A stretch of DNA of 64,000 nt from positions 2,329,001 to 2,393,000 of the forward strand of contig NC_071354.1 in NCBI RefSeq assembly GCF_943734655.1, given 5' to 3'. The translations under genes were made by a program, and so were the position numbers. This document shows, piece after piece, positions 35,320 through 47,200 of the stretch; within the stretch, counting starts at the first letter, position 1, and each line of letters begins with the position of its first letter. Source of the stretch: Sabethes cyaneus. Its lineage: Eukaryota; Arthropoda; Insecta; Diptera; Culicidae. The notes beneath the pieces were generated by a model. That model saw only the letters and a program-made list of their open reading frames with translations. It was not told the origin of the DNA and searched no databases.

Positions 35320-35467
35320 TTTTGAATTGATAAAAAAGAAGTAAAACAAAAAGTTATTTATATCCTTTAATTCTACTACTGTGCTCTATTGATAAATACG
35401 TATTTCGGTCTCGACGTGTGACCTTCATCAGTATCTAACTAACTTAGACTGTTTTGTTTTGAATTGA
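35320..35467 (-). mobile_element. 126-bp hammerhead-bearing insertion with 11-bp target duplication
   Basis: TTTTGAATTGA occurs at 35320-35330 and again at 35457-35467, flanking 126 bp that are absent from the paralogous site near 8525 in copy 1, where the 11-mer occurs once. The insert carries hammerhead motif HH-3 on the minus strand. Downstream of it lies the AGTAGAATTAAAGG-type tail, which resembles the flank of HH-4. A duplication of this size points to reverse transcription-coupled insertion rather than cut-and-paste. The element is non-coding. Confidence 0.8.
35391..35435 (-). ncRNA. Hammerhead-type ribozyme motif HH-3
   Basis: Minus strand: GATA, CTGATGA (35431-35425), A, stem II GGTC/GACC with loop ACACGTCGA, GAAA (35406-35403), TACGTAT, U at the cleavage position, then TATC. 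Against the other copies, stem I changes from GACA/TGTC to GATA/TATC and stem II from GCCT/AGGC to GGTC/GACC. Both changes are compensatory while the core is unchanged. This is strong comparative support for a functional RNA fold. Confidence 0.75.
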
Positions 35468-36270
35468 CAATATGAAATATGTGTTCATAGCAGATGTTTT
35501 GATATTTTGATATTAATACCATGCGTTCAAAAGTTAGCATCTTTGAAAAACAAGAGTTCAGAATTTTTTATTATACTTCGCTTTTGAAGAAAAAGGATAT
35601 CTACAACAAAATGATTAATCTGAAAATTTTACTATTAGTTTGCTTGGCTTCAATTTTGCAACATATCTGGATTAGAAAAAATAACTGAATAGAGCATTAG
35701 ATATGAAAAAGAGAAATTTCTTAGCTAGTGCTCCTTCAGATAATTATTTTTGCATACAAATCTAAACTTGAGCTTCTTTTGAATGTACCTTCATGAAAAG
35801 ATAGTCATTAGCTTGATCGCATCGTTTTTACAATGTTAGAGGGTTAGGAAAACAAGACGAGGTCGAAGAATAGTGCAAAAGTTGCGCCATAAACATGCTT
35901 GAGAATGAAAAATATGATCGACATGATTTTCTGCGCTTGTCATTTTGGATTTATTAAAACATGATACATGACATAAGACATCTGTCCTTTAAAATGTCAC
36001 TAACGAAAACAAACCTTACAAAATTACTACCGCGCAACGTTTACTTCCTATTTTTCATATAACATTTCTAAGCTCTAATATCTAATGATTGAAAAGAGCA
36101 TCTATTGATGCGCAAAATTTGTTTGAAATTTCTATACATTTATTTGGTAAAATCAACACACTTTAATCCTATACACCACTTTACCTACATGCTTAAATCA
36201 ACTGCTTTTTTCGCTTTTTGCTTTTCTTGTACAATTGTGAGTAACAGCAAGAGAAGAAAATGACAATTGA

Positions 36271-36470
36271 AATCTGAAATCAAAGAAAAGAAAAAACTTT
36301 TCGATTGAATCCCACTATTTAATATTTATTTGCGACAGATACGTAGTTCGCCTACGACGTGCAGGCTTCATCAGTGTCTGATTTCAAAGCGTATACGTAT
36401 CTGTCGCGAACGAATATTAAATAGTGGAATTTAGTCGGTAAAAGTTTTTTCTTTTCTTTAATTTCAGAGT
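36271..36470. repeat. Palindromic ribozyme-bearing repeat inside copy 2
   Basis: Paralogue of 9361-9558 with the same inverted arms around hammerhead motif HH-2. Confidence 0.8.
36334..36378 (-). ncRNA. Hammerhead-type ribozyme motif HH-2 (probably inactive)
   Basis: Minus strand: GACA, CTGATGA (36374-36368), GCCT/AGGC stem II, GAAC, TACGTAT, C, TGTC. Stems I and II are perfect, but the base that should pair next to the cleavage site is C instead of A, as in HH-1. The lesion therefore predates the spread of the host repeat. Confidence 0.6.
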
Positions 36471-36578
36471 TCGTATTCCACTAAGAGGCTTCAAAAACTT
36501 CAGACAATTGACATGTTTCTAACTTTTCTTGAATTTCAATGCAAATTTAAAAATTGCAAATTGTCATCACATACACAC

Positions 36579-36580
<2 letters not shown>

Positions 36581-36609
<29 letters not shown>

Positions 36610-36732
36610 CATACATACATACATACATACATACATACATACATACATACATACATACATACATACATACATACATACATACATACATACATACATACAT
36701 ACATACATACATACATACATACATACATACAT
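36581..36732 (+). repeat. (ACAT)38 microsatellite
   Basis: An uninterrupted tetranucleotide run. It creates meaningless 'YIHTYIHT' and 'CMYVCMYV' frames on both strands. The homologous site in copy 1 has only about 7 units. Confidence 0.98.
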
Positions 36733-37272
36733 CACACACATTGAATACAATCAACATTTGATTGATATGTTTTGATTTCACACGTTTTAACGGTTTTATA
36801 TACGGTGCTCAAGTGTTAAAGTTTGAATAACTTTTGAATGAACCGTCCGATTTTCAATAACTCGGTTTCGTTTGATAGATCTCAGCAGTAATTTTCAAAT
36901 AATAATAAAATGTGTGATGTTTTTCATTGAATTAATGTTTATATGTTTCAAAAATATGTATTAAATACTATTTTTTCCCATTTCTTTATGTAACTTTCAA
37001 ACTACAAGTCCAATCGTCATGAAATTTGGAACTTAAGGGTTTGCAAGACTCCTCTTTCATATGCAATCAATTTTGTTCAAATCGGTTAAGGGATCTATGA
37101 GATAATGAAGTCCCATATTTTTCATATTTTTATACATAACTTTTGAACTAAAAGTCCGATCAGTATGAAATTCAATAGCGACCAATGGGACACCTAGACC
37201 TTTCATTTGACACTAAGAACATTAAAATCGGTCCAGCCATCTCCGAGAAAAGTGAGTGAGATTGAAAGCGTT

Positions 37273-37274
<2 letters not shown>

Positions 37275-37307
<33 letters not shown>

Positions 37308-37319
37308 TACACACACACA
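37275..37319 (+). repeat. AC-rich microsatellite in copy 2
   Basis: (AC)n with two ACAT interruptions, matched by about 10246-10301 in copy 1. Confidence 0.9.
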
Positions 37320-37450
37320 GAAAATGCTCAGTTTTCGAAACTGAGTCGAGTGGTATATGACATTCGGCCCGCAGGACCTTCTTTCCATTTCCGGTTTTCC
37401 AAGTGATTTCTATACCTTTATACTATATATTTATATAGTAGAAAGGCAAA

Positions 37451-39834
37451 AAGTTAATCTGACGGAAGATTACAGCACAAGGCTAAAACAGCATCAGGAT
37501 GCGCTAATGGTCCCATTTAACATTCCGCTTCTATTCAGCATGCTTGCCCTTTTTCATCCGATTCGAACCTGCAGTAAAAATATCGTAAACAAGAAACTCC
37601 ATCGAAACACCAGTACCTACTTGAATTCAATTAAAAGCATGTCCTCTGTCATAATGATTCCCTTGTTCCAGCCGCTGCTGGTCGTTTATCGCGCTAATGT
37701 CTCCGGTTCTCACTTTTTCCACTCACCTAGCTCATTTAGCTCTTCGAAACCTTTCAAGGGTTCTGCATCTCAATTCAATGACAGCATTCTCGCGCTACAG
37801 TTTTCAGTCCGTGCTTTAGAGGAAGAAAAAAAAGCGGAGAGCCGGAATCACCACGAGTAGTCAAGTGGCCCCTGAAGGGCCTTGAAGAAATCTTCACTTT
37901 CAGTTTCAGCAGTCAACAACGCTTTCCACCCTTTCGCTCGATTTGGGATGCGATGTAGGTTGGGGAAGGATTTCGTGTTCGGCAGGTCGTCGTCATCGCA
38001 TCGGCTGCGCTGCAAGAGCGGCGAGACCCGTCGACGTTGTCATCGTTGTCGGTGCTCATACTAAATGGTCGTCCTGTGTAAAATTATATGAATAATTATC
38101 ACATTTTTCAAGTGGCCACTTCACAGCCTAGTGGCGCCACCAGAAAGAGGGTAATGCTGCGGGTGGGACAAGCGCATCAGGACGACAGCCATTGCGCTGT
38201 CGGCATAGGTCGGTCTGATGGTCTTCTTAACGAGAATGTTTCAAATCAGTAAACAATCCGCATCGGTAGGTCGCAATGGCGGTGCATGAAGACGGAATTT
38301 TCACGTTTACTTCGAGCTTGTTTCAGTAATGTAATAAGGATGTAAAAACGGCAGCTAAGTACCTACCTGCAGTATGGATTCTCATTACAGAATCCGACAT
38401 GAGCAGTCGTAACAGCCGGCTGTTTGAAGATACGAGTGGGACTTGTATGTGGCGGTAGAAGGACAATTGTGTAATCTTGTAGAGATTGTTGTTTTCATTT
38501 TCCGTAAGTGTCTCTGCTTTAGCAGAGTGCAAGTGCAATATCGGAAGATCAAACGAATAATTTTCGATACTTTAATCGTTATAAGGTTTATCATTATTGA
38601 ATATCTATCAATAAACATTTATCCTAATTTGTTCTTTTGGATTGGGATATTTTTAAAACCAGTCATCTGTCAAAATGGCACTCTCGTCTTCATGTAACAA
38701 GGTCGAGCCAAACGATAGCAAACTAGCGCATCTTTCCTTTCCGGAATAAATAGATACCGGCGAAATGGAAGCAACGGAATCGACAGTGATAAAAAAAGAC
38801 ATGGTGGCCACTCTTCAAACCCCCCTCGTTTGTATCGAGTATCATGCTCCTCTGAGTGGCCCTTCCTTTCACAGGACAGCGAAACCGGACAGGAAAGATG
38901 TGGCTCCGATATCCTGAGCCGGGTGTCGACGCCAAGTATCACATTGAAAAGCATCTTGAAGCATCTTCTCGAGATGTTGCTGTACGACTTTAAAAAAGGG
39001 GGAAATTTGTCGGACGGAGACAGAGCATCGTTAGCTGGGGTGCGGGAGCTTCGGATGGGGTGCGGCGGACTTTTAAGTGGATGTTATCTTTTGTACAAAT
39101 GTACACAGAGCGCTTGCAGGAGTGATGTATACTCGTGTTCTGAGGCTTCCCAGAACATGTCTTTCGTTTGCGGACTACACAGTCCAGCCAGCCAGTCGAG
39201 GAAATGTGGATGCTCTTTTCTTAACTTAGGCTACGGTAACCAGCACGAGGCAGTCCCGGTTGTTGATGGGCAAATAATGGACTGAAATTGCAGGGTTTTC
39301 CACCACAGCAAACGGCTCCCTGTTTTCCTGTTTTTCCTTGTTCGAAGGTAATCTACTTTGATTTTATGCTCGACTTGATTGGGTGTGCTGGGGGTAGATT
39401 TCCGGGTTCGGGTTTTAAAGCAAATGAATAGTGACAGAGATAGCCGAAGGAAGCAGAAATAAGGAGAATGTGCTTCGAAGCGTAGCTGATGTCGTTTAAA
39501 GTGAGCGTTGAATGCAGCGAAAGATGAAGGATTTATTCCGACTGCTTAGAGATTGTTCATGAATGAAATCAGCTATGCTGAGTGGACGTTTTGAGTTAAA
39601 GCTGACCAGGTAGTGAAGGGCTCAGAAAAATAGTTGAGACAAGGTAAGATATCGAGCTTATAGATTATTCTTCAGGATGGTAGAATCGAAGTTTTAAATC
39701 TGACTTATAGCACTAATTTGCTTAATAATAATAATCCTATGCATTTGTCAAGATGTTTCAAAATTATGAAATGAGATTTTAAAGTTAAGATTTACTCTGA
39801 CAGAAATATACAAAGTTGATCAGATTATGAAATA
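37451..39834. other. Non-coding DNA, no gene supported
   Basis: Frames of 150-167 codons (37357-37860, 38830-39285) lack domains, signal peptides or splice sites, and the first begins inside the repeat. Otherwise apparently unique sequence. Confidence 0.5.
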
Positions 39835-40292
39835 CAGTTGGATTTCAAATTTGGCAACAAATGCGTGTCGCCTATGTTGCCAAAATCGAAACCGCGCCAA
39901 AATCGAGACCCTTTTTTGATATGAAAAAATTGAATGTAAATGTGACAGAAATTGATTAAATATTATTAATCAACGATTGCAACCAGTTATGTTTAAAAGG
40001 TCCGCCAAGTGCTATCTGCCCGGTACAAATAAGTTTTTGGCAGTCTGCGGTAAGACGTAATCCTACGGCAATAAACATATTATTGTCCAAAACATTCTAT
40101 AACCGCAGCCTTTTTTTCATGAACGCACTGAGGGCATCATTTTTTCGTTATTTAAAGCATATTTGCGGAAACTGAGAGATATTTAAGCATATTTTTGGAA
40201 GTGAAATATTTTATGTTGCCTAAACCGGATACTTTTGTTGCCAAAATCGAGGCATGCCAAAATCGAACCATGCCAAATTCTAAATCCCACTG
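39835..40292. mobile_element. 458-bp MITE of Tc1/mariner-pogo type with TA target duplication
   Basis: The left end CAGTTGGATTTCAAATTTGG and the inverse of the right end CAGTGGGATTTAGAATTTGG match at 19 of 22 positions (through GGCA). TA dinucleotides flank both ends (39833-39834 and 40293-40294). CAGT termini with TA duplications are typical of Tc1/mariner and pogo-like elements. GCCAAAATCGA motifs repeat just inside both ends. No transposase frame, so non-autonomous. Confidence 0.8.
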
Positions 40293-40369
40293 TATTATAT
40301 GAGTCCTTAATATTACTACAAAAACGAAATTTTGCCTCAATATTTTATTCGCTGTAAAATGTACATATT

Positions 40370-42084
40370 TGGGTCATTCCATCCAAGTAACCGAGAAAAG
40401 TTCAAACGTGTAATCGACCTTCACGGATTTGAACCAAATTTTGCCAGATTATTCGTTTTCGGCCAGGAGGTAAAAATCCAAAATTTGGTGCCGATCGGAC
40501 ATTCCCTCGATTAATGGGAGCACTTCCATTTTTAAGGAGAATACCCGTTTTTGTCAAAACCTCTTATTTTCTTTTGTTTATATCTCCGGAAGTATTAGGT
40601 TTAGAAAGACACTATTTTTACATTTTCAAAGGAAATCACCCAAGGAATTCGAAAAAGGTATTATTTTTGAGCGCAAGTGCTGCCAAATATTTTTAAATTC
40701 AATTTAAAAACTAAATTTACATTTTTCTCTCAATGAAGACAATTTTATCTCAAAAATTTCAATTGCATCGTGTTCCGCATATTTTTTTACATAAGAATCA
40801 CTCATCGCCCCAAGGTATTCTTTGCCGATCCCGAGATATAGCGTTTTAAAGCTAACGATTCCCCATTTTTAATGCAAAACTAAGAGCAAAATAACTGTTT
40901 TTCGAAACAGTAATTCTCTACGCATTGTAAAAATACTTTAGCATATCGGAAAAGCATTTATACAGTATATAAAAGGGTTTTTCTTAACAGTGTTGCCAAC
41001 TTTTCAGTTTCCCGCATGATTAGTTACATTAATTAAGGATCTCCTAGCAACAATAAACGCAATAAACAAGGAAGGTAAGAGCTCATGTCTATTAGCGAGA
41101 TGAAAAACAGTTTACAAGGCTATGATCAAAGAACTAACGTATATTTTACGCCTTTTTGAAGTAACATTTCCTCATCTAGTACTATAAATCAAACGAAAAA
41201 CTGGCAACATTGTTAAGAAAAACTTTGCCATATATTGTATAAATGCTTTCCCAATATGGCAAAGTAGTTTTACATTGCAAAGAGAATCACTGCATGGAAA
41301 AAAAGTTATTTTGCTTATAATTTTACATAAAAATGGGGTATTGTTTGATTTAAAACGCTATATCTTGGGATCGGCAAAGAATACCTCGGGGCGATGAGTG
41401 ATTCTTATATAAAAAAAATCTACGAAACACGATGAAGTTGAAATTCTTGAGTTAAAATTGTCTTCATTGAGAGAAAAATGTAAAATTAGTTTTCAAATTG
41501 AGTTTAAAAATACTTAGCAGCACTGGTGCTCAAAAATAATATCTTTTTTGAATTCCTTGGGTAATTTCCTTTGAAAATAAGAAAATAGTGTCCTTAATAT
41601 TAAACTTAATATTGCCTGGGATATAAGAAAAGAAAAAAAAATTACAAAAAATGGGGTATCGCTTCCTTTAAAACGCAGTATCTCGGGAGTGGTAAAGAAT
41701 ACCTCGGGGCGATAAGTGATTCTTATGTAAAAAATCTGCAGAATACGATGAAGTTGGAATTTTTGAGATCAAATTGTCTTCGTTGAAATAAAAATGAAAA
41801 TTTATTTTTCAGATTGAGTTTAAAAATACTTGGCAGCACTGGTGCTTAAAAATAATATTTTTTTCGAATTCCTTGGGTAATTTCCTTTAAAAATGTGAAA
41901 ATAGTGTCTTTCTAAACCTTTTTCCTTAAAAATGGAGGTGCTCCCATTAATCGAGGAAATGTCCGATGGGTATCAAATTTTCGATTTTTACTTTCTGACC
42001 GAAAACGAACAATCTGGCGAAATTTGGTTCAAATTCGTGACGGTCGTTTACACGGGGCTCGGACACTTCGCGTGGATTGACCCA
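40370..42084. mobile_element. 1.7-kb foldback element
   Basis: The left end TGGGTCATTCCATCC and the inverse of the right end TGGGTCAATCCACGC begin long inverted arms. The left arm covers about 40370-41030 and the right arm about 41160-42084. Inside, the left-arm stretch CATCGCCCCAAGGTATTC (about 40805) is matched inversely at about 41385 and again at about 41705, because the right arm holds an internal duplication (about 41330-41575 and 41648-41895). No coding frame. It is probably a non-autonomous foldback or MITE-like transposon; target duplication not resolved. Confidence 0.8.
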
Positions 42085-45000
42085 TTTATAATTGAATTAA
42101 ATTGAGTCCGACTTACTCACACAAATACTACATCAATTCTATATTCATTAAAAGCTATTATCAGTATTATTCAACTGTAATCCTTCATATATTTAATAAG
42201 CTTTCTCTCAAACATTTACTCTGAGCAACATACAGCACATGAGCACATGCAAAAAAATGCTTCATTAACACACAAAAATCTACGTTAATGACACAGCTAT
42301 GTATTAAAAATAAAGTCATTGTTTTTAGTAAATAAAAAAAATCTACGCTAAGGAAATCTCGCAAATCAGGGGAATAGATAGATTTGCAGTCGCTAGTTGC
42401 AAAGCCCGTGATCATTTTTTCCACTAAGAAGCGTTTTTGAGGTTCATTTTTTGTATTTTTTAATTATAAGCTTTTACTGCGGTTATGTCCTAACATTAGA
42501 ACTGACGACACTAATATTATCATAGGACACAACACATATCGTTCCTACAGCATTAGAACGACCAATGTTTCAATGTATTTTAAAAATGTTGTTACGTTTT
42601 CTGATAATAGTTGTTCCGGAATTGGGGACAAAATCGGTAATTGTTAATAACAATTCAGTGCAGCTTTCCCTTCTATCAAATGTTCAATGACGTGAAATCG
42701 TAAATGAACCTTACAAGCCATATCGCTTCGAATACGTTGCAAAAGTAGATAACCAAATGAAATCTTCGAAAGCTCAGCTAAGCAGTTCCAAGACAACATC
42801 CAATTTGTACTGGACATATTCGACGAAATGGCATTTTCGGAATAAATGCAAAAATGCTTTGGAAAAAATATGTTGATTAGATTTGCGTAGCATGCATCCC
42901 TTAGCTCTATTCTCTACTTCGTTACAACGTAATGCAATTCTCAACACAATTCAGGAAAATGATAATGCTCAGTCATCCTACATCCATTACCGTTATTCGA
43001 AGCGAACTGACTTCCAACTACCCCACCTCCCGTGCCGTTACCATCATTTCTAAGCTGCAAAGGATGTCAACATCTTTACTCAATCGTCCTAGAAACGAAA
43101 GTAACGAAGACAGTAGATAACAACCAAAGGAGAATGTTGTTGATGCTCTAACATTTGATTACCTTTCATTCAATTTGAATGAAATGTACATTTATAACAA
43201 TGTGCAATACATCGCCATTCGTTTGTCTCTCTTTGTACTTAAATGATAGCAAAAGTGTCACCGAAAGCACTATTAATATTGTATTTCTCTTTACCGTGTA
43301 GTGTATTTTCTGTTGTATCAGCGAAGGTACAGTTGCTTTCCCCCATACACCACGCTCTCCGTTGGATTCGAAGCACTGGAACATACATTTTTATGCGGAT
43401 ATGCGCCGCATTTTCTACGAATCTCGTTTTATTGAGCTCTCCGCACGGATTCAACATCTGTACACGTAGCAAAACTTGCTTGTACGCCTTTATTTTTTTT
43501 TTTTTTGTTTGCTCGTTTCAAACTCATACGCTAGATTGGAAGAATGATTTTGATACCTTCTTTCCGACAGGAAAACTTCATCCCGTTTCCCGAACATGCT
43601 TAACATGAGCACGAGATGACACGACGCTAGCAAGATATGCTGCTATCATCAAACGCATTTCAGCTGGTTCCTTGGATGCTGGAAGCGATAGATAACGTGC
43701 ACACATACACTCACCAACACACATACAGATGCACATCCAGCACTCAGCCAAACGAAGCGCAATCTTCAATGGAAATCTTTGACAAAAAAAACTGCCTTGG
43801 CTGCTGAGGTTCAACCTGACAGACATTCTACTGTTCCTGTTAAATCAACCCTAGCGGCCCGAAACGACCGAAATGAAAAGGCACCTCTGGGTCTCAACGG
43901 AACCAGTATTGTGTGAACGAGGAACTATTTGCAATTTCTGTTTACTTCACTCAATTTGATTTGCGATGCAAAACAAACGAGACAACTTTACTTTGTTTTT
44001 GGACAACGATACCAGCTGCACTGAGAATGCATGCTTAGTATGCAATTTGAATCGAAAAAGATGTTATGGGCAATGCTTCTATACGACATATATCATATGC
44101 GGCACCATTAAACTGAATTTAATGTCACTCTAATCAGCACCATTATTGAAGGTCGCTTTTTCCCACACACCTTGAGAAAGCCATAAACGCTCTCATTAAC
44201 GCCCATCAACCCAATCAACATAAAAAACACATGTATATTATTCAATCTCATCAGCGCAGAACCGCAACTCATAATCGACCACCTCGCCGATGCGATGATA
44301 GGTCGGCAGGTGGAAAGCACCCCTATGTAGAATGGCTACGTGCGACACACCAAAACGTTAACAAAACCTGACATTAATGGTTCCTCTTCGAAGTGCTCAT
44401 CATCGAACCCGATCGCGACAATAAACGGCTTTCATGGGAAAAGCTTGATTTATGTTTATGGAAAAAGCTTATAACGCTCGCACATATAAAAACGACGCCG
44501 AAAACCACACCGCACTACCGCTAGCATATTTGCATACCCCTCTCTCATCCTCGCGCATGCATAAAAGAGACAACAAGCTCCAAACCGTACCCTTCGGATG
44601 CTATAAATTCATTAATTTCTATTTCTACGGTGCTGTCGCAAAGGAATACAGCTATTTGGTCCAGTTGTGAGAAGAAAAATCCACTTTCTCGCGGTTTCCT
44701 CAGTTGTATCTTTCGCGGTTCACGTTGTTTATAGCCATCTTGTGTGTCATTCCCGATAAGCAGCCTCGGTGATCGCCCCGAACAGCATAGATTATGTAAA
44801 GTTCCGCAATTAGAACGTGTTTTATAGCCAATCGGGAGTTCCGAAGATATGTGGACAACCGTTTCAACAAGCGTGATTGTTGGTTTTTATTATTATTTAT
44901 GCCTTGTTTATACATAAATAACAATAAAGACAAACAATCACGATATGTTAACTATGATTTTAATGATACAAACTGGTGAAGTTAAAATCTCCGATCTAAT

Positions 45001-45092
45001 GATTTGAGGCTCACGGACAAAGGACAGTGAACACACAAATTATGAAGCAATCGAAAATGACCTGAAAATATTCCATTCTAATTTATTTTTTA
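42085..45092. other. Non-coding DNA, no gene supported
   Basis: 42490-42545 shares about 55 bp with 27240-27300. The 121-codon frame at 43243-43608 has a hydrophobic start but no recognised product. Nothing else supported. Confidence 0.5.
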
Positions 45093-45435
45093 CTAGCTGA
45101 CCCGACAAACTTCGTATTGCCACAAATTAACCTGTGTTGTACATAAATCATGAATCTAGGATGATCTTTGTCACAATCTCGAGTTTTGCAAGCCCCCCAG
45201 TGGGCGGCGCTTCCGACGGCGGGTCACCGGCAACACTCGCGACCGTCTCGTCCTGAATGATCTAGTGTTACTATAGATAGTTTTTGTGGTCTTGTATTGA
45301 CTAATGTTTTATGGAAGAGTCTCGAATTTCTCGAGTTCGATTAGTTTTTGAGTTTCGCAAAAATTTCTGTTTTATTTGTATGAGAGTCCATATCCCCCTA
45401 CCACAGGGGTGAGAGGTCTCTAACTAACGTAAAAT

Positions 45436-45439
45436 AAAT
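45436..45439 (+). repeat. Target-site duplication AAAT, left
   Basis: AAAT precedes the 5' LTR and repeats at 54844-54847. The uninterrupted paralogue (AAAATAAATTCAAGACTC at 24340-24357) contains the joined sequence with AAAT once, which confirms the 4-bp duplication. Confidence 0.9.
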
Positions 45440-47183
45440 TGTAACCAGAAGTTCCATTATTAATTATTTGTGGCTCCACCACAGAGCCAATTTACCCTAT
45501 TTTGAAAACGAGTGCCGCCAGTGGTCACTCAGAGAATATGCATTCCATACTCCTAATACAAGTTTATATCGTTTTACTGTCAATTTCCCCTTTCCCCACT
45601 CAAATGCTTACAAGTAGTGTGAACGGAGTCTAAATTGTTCCCTACCATAAATTCGGTGGAGGGAATATTCATCGACGACGTTACAGAAACGATTGGTTTG
45701 CTATAAAGTGGAAAATAGACAAATGTCAGAATTCGGTTCGTTTCGGCTACTGCTCAAGAGTTGGCCGGTTGATAAGGTACCCGTCGCGGCCGGCACGGTT
45801 CTTTCCGTCTGGGACTCTTGAACGTAGAGAAGCGCGCGTGATCAAGTCCTCGTAATTTCGGAGGCACATGGAATTGAAAGTGGCAGATAGAAGTTAGAAA
45901 CAGAAAGTGGTTAGTCGAAAGTCAAAGTTAATAAGAAGTCCAAAATAGAAAGTGACAAATGAAAAGTAGTTAATAATAGTAGATTAGGAAAAGTTTGGTT
46001 AGTAGATAAGATATTAACAGAGGAGGTAGCAGAGTGAACCCTTTTAAAAGGGAATATAATAATTTATTAACGTCGGCCATCTGAAAAAGGTCCAGTAGGG
46101 CCTTTTTCTTTGTTTCTGGACAAATCCCAGAGAACTCTCTTCCGGCAGGCTTTGTTCGCAGCGACACAAAAGGCAGTGGATACGTGTACCCGCCATTGCG
46201 ATACCCGGGCAGTCCGCCATTGTATATACCTGGCATTCCGCCATTGTATATTAGCGGCGAGGACTCGAACGTCGGCTAGTGGACCCACCGGAAGAAGTAT
46301 CTATACCTGGTGGCGTTGGTGTGAGATCGGCCGGAGACACATTCACCGGCAACACGGACAACATCGACAGCTAATACAGTAAGTCATCTCAGACGGAAAA
46401 CCGTCCCAGCCGACAGTTCAACCATCGAACCGTTTACGAGCCGCAGTCCCGGTACAGGTTTCCACCGGTTGGCTCTGTCCTTGCCCAGGGGGCTGGGATC
46501 GCATCGTGGTAACATCGCTAGTCGGCTTCATAGCCAGCGTAGTCTCAACGTCGCTATATTCGTCGGAGTTCGCCGGAGTTGCCATCGTCATCGTATTATT
46601 TCTCATCGCATCGTCATCGTAGTATTTCTCATCGCATTCGTCATCGTAGCATTTCTCATCGCATCGTCATCGTAGCATTTCTCATCGCATCGTCATCGTA
46701 GTATTTATTATCGCATCGTCAACGTAGTTACTAGCGCTGTCATCATCATCGTAGTGCATCGAAAACCAAAAGTCGCTAAACCGCAAGTACCACCCTCTTC
46801 CCCAATACACAGTTGTTCATCATTGCTATGCCCTTTAGAGTAGAGAATAAAAATGTACAGTTTAGGAAAGATGGTCTTTTGCTAGATAGAACAACCTTTT
46901 CCATTGCATGTGCTAAATTAGTATCGGTAAACGGATTCAAAAAGGAATCGACAGTCTCCGTCGTTCGAAAGTCTACTTTGTTGACCGTGGTCCAATAGTG
47001 AGCAGTTTCCCCTATATGAACCAACGCGACAAACTATAAATCCGCGTTATAGCAACATCGTCGGTGCTAACATGCTTTACATTTTCCATGTTCCACGTTC
47101 CTACTAAAAGCATTTGAGTGTGCATCCCCAACTGACAGCATAAAACGACCCTAGGAGTGTCCGCGAGCAAGCGCGTGGTAACA
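45440..47183 (+). repeat. 5' LTR (1744 bp)
   Basis: Starts TGTAACC and ends GGTAACA, the usual TG...CA form in an imperfect 7-bp inverted repeat. It aligns to the 3' LTR without gaps at a constant offset of 7660. The differences seen are 46902 C against T and 47169 A against T. It contains AATAAA near 46846 and a CATCGTAGTATTTCTCATCG-like tandem patch (about 46560-46735). Open frames inside are present identically in both LTRs and are not considered genes. Confidence 0.97.
46560..46735 (+). repeat. Tandem CATCG-rich patch inside the LTR
   Basis: Several units of about 25-30 bp built from CATCGTCATCGTAG and TATTTCTCATCG, duplicated at 54220-54395 in the 3' LTR. Confidence 0.85.
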
Positions 47184-47185
47184 AT

Positions 47186-47200
47186 TGGCGCCCAATATAA
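47186..47200 (+). promoter_or_regulatory. Retrotransposon primer-binding site
   Basis: TGGCGCCCAATATAA begins two bases after the 5' LTR. Its first ten bases, TGGCGCCCAA, complement the 3' end of an insect lysine tRNA including CCA (from recalled Drosophila sequence). The complementarity is short, so the primer identity is inference. The untranslated leader continues to the ATG at 47540. Confidence 0.75.

Larger units (their letters stand above)
34911..37450 (+). mobile_element. 2.3-kb dispersed repeat, copy 2 (with insertion and expanded microsatellite)
   Basis: Collinear with 8122-10433. It is longer for two reasons: a 126-bp ribozyme-bearing insertion with an 11-bp duplication (35320-35467), and growth of the ACAT microsatellite to about 38 units (36581-36732) from about 7. 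Small indels also distinguish the copies. The same near-terminal inverted GCCTTTCTACT is present. No coding capacity; the 70-80-codon frames over the ACAT run are artefacts. Confidence 0.85.

Noticed and set aside
36513..36781. Five overlapping frames of 67-82 codons
   Set aside because: They are translations of the ACAT microsatellite on both strands.
37563..37573. GGTTCGAATC on the minus strand, a tRNA box B-like string
   Set aside because: No box A or cloverleaf can be formed at the correct distance.
43243..43608. 121-codon frame with a hydrophobic N-terminus
   Set aside because: No cleavage-site context, domain or splice evidence; the tail runs into a poly-T stretch.
45970..47024. Several 60-90-codon frames inside the LTR, repeated in the other LTR
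   Set aside because: Duplication is due to the LTRs, not conservation; the frames overlap on both strands and match no known product.
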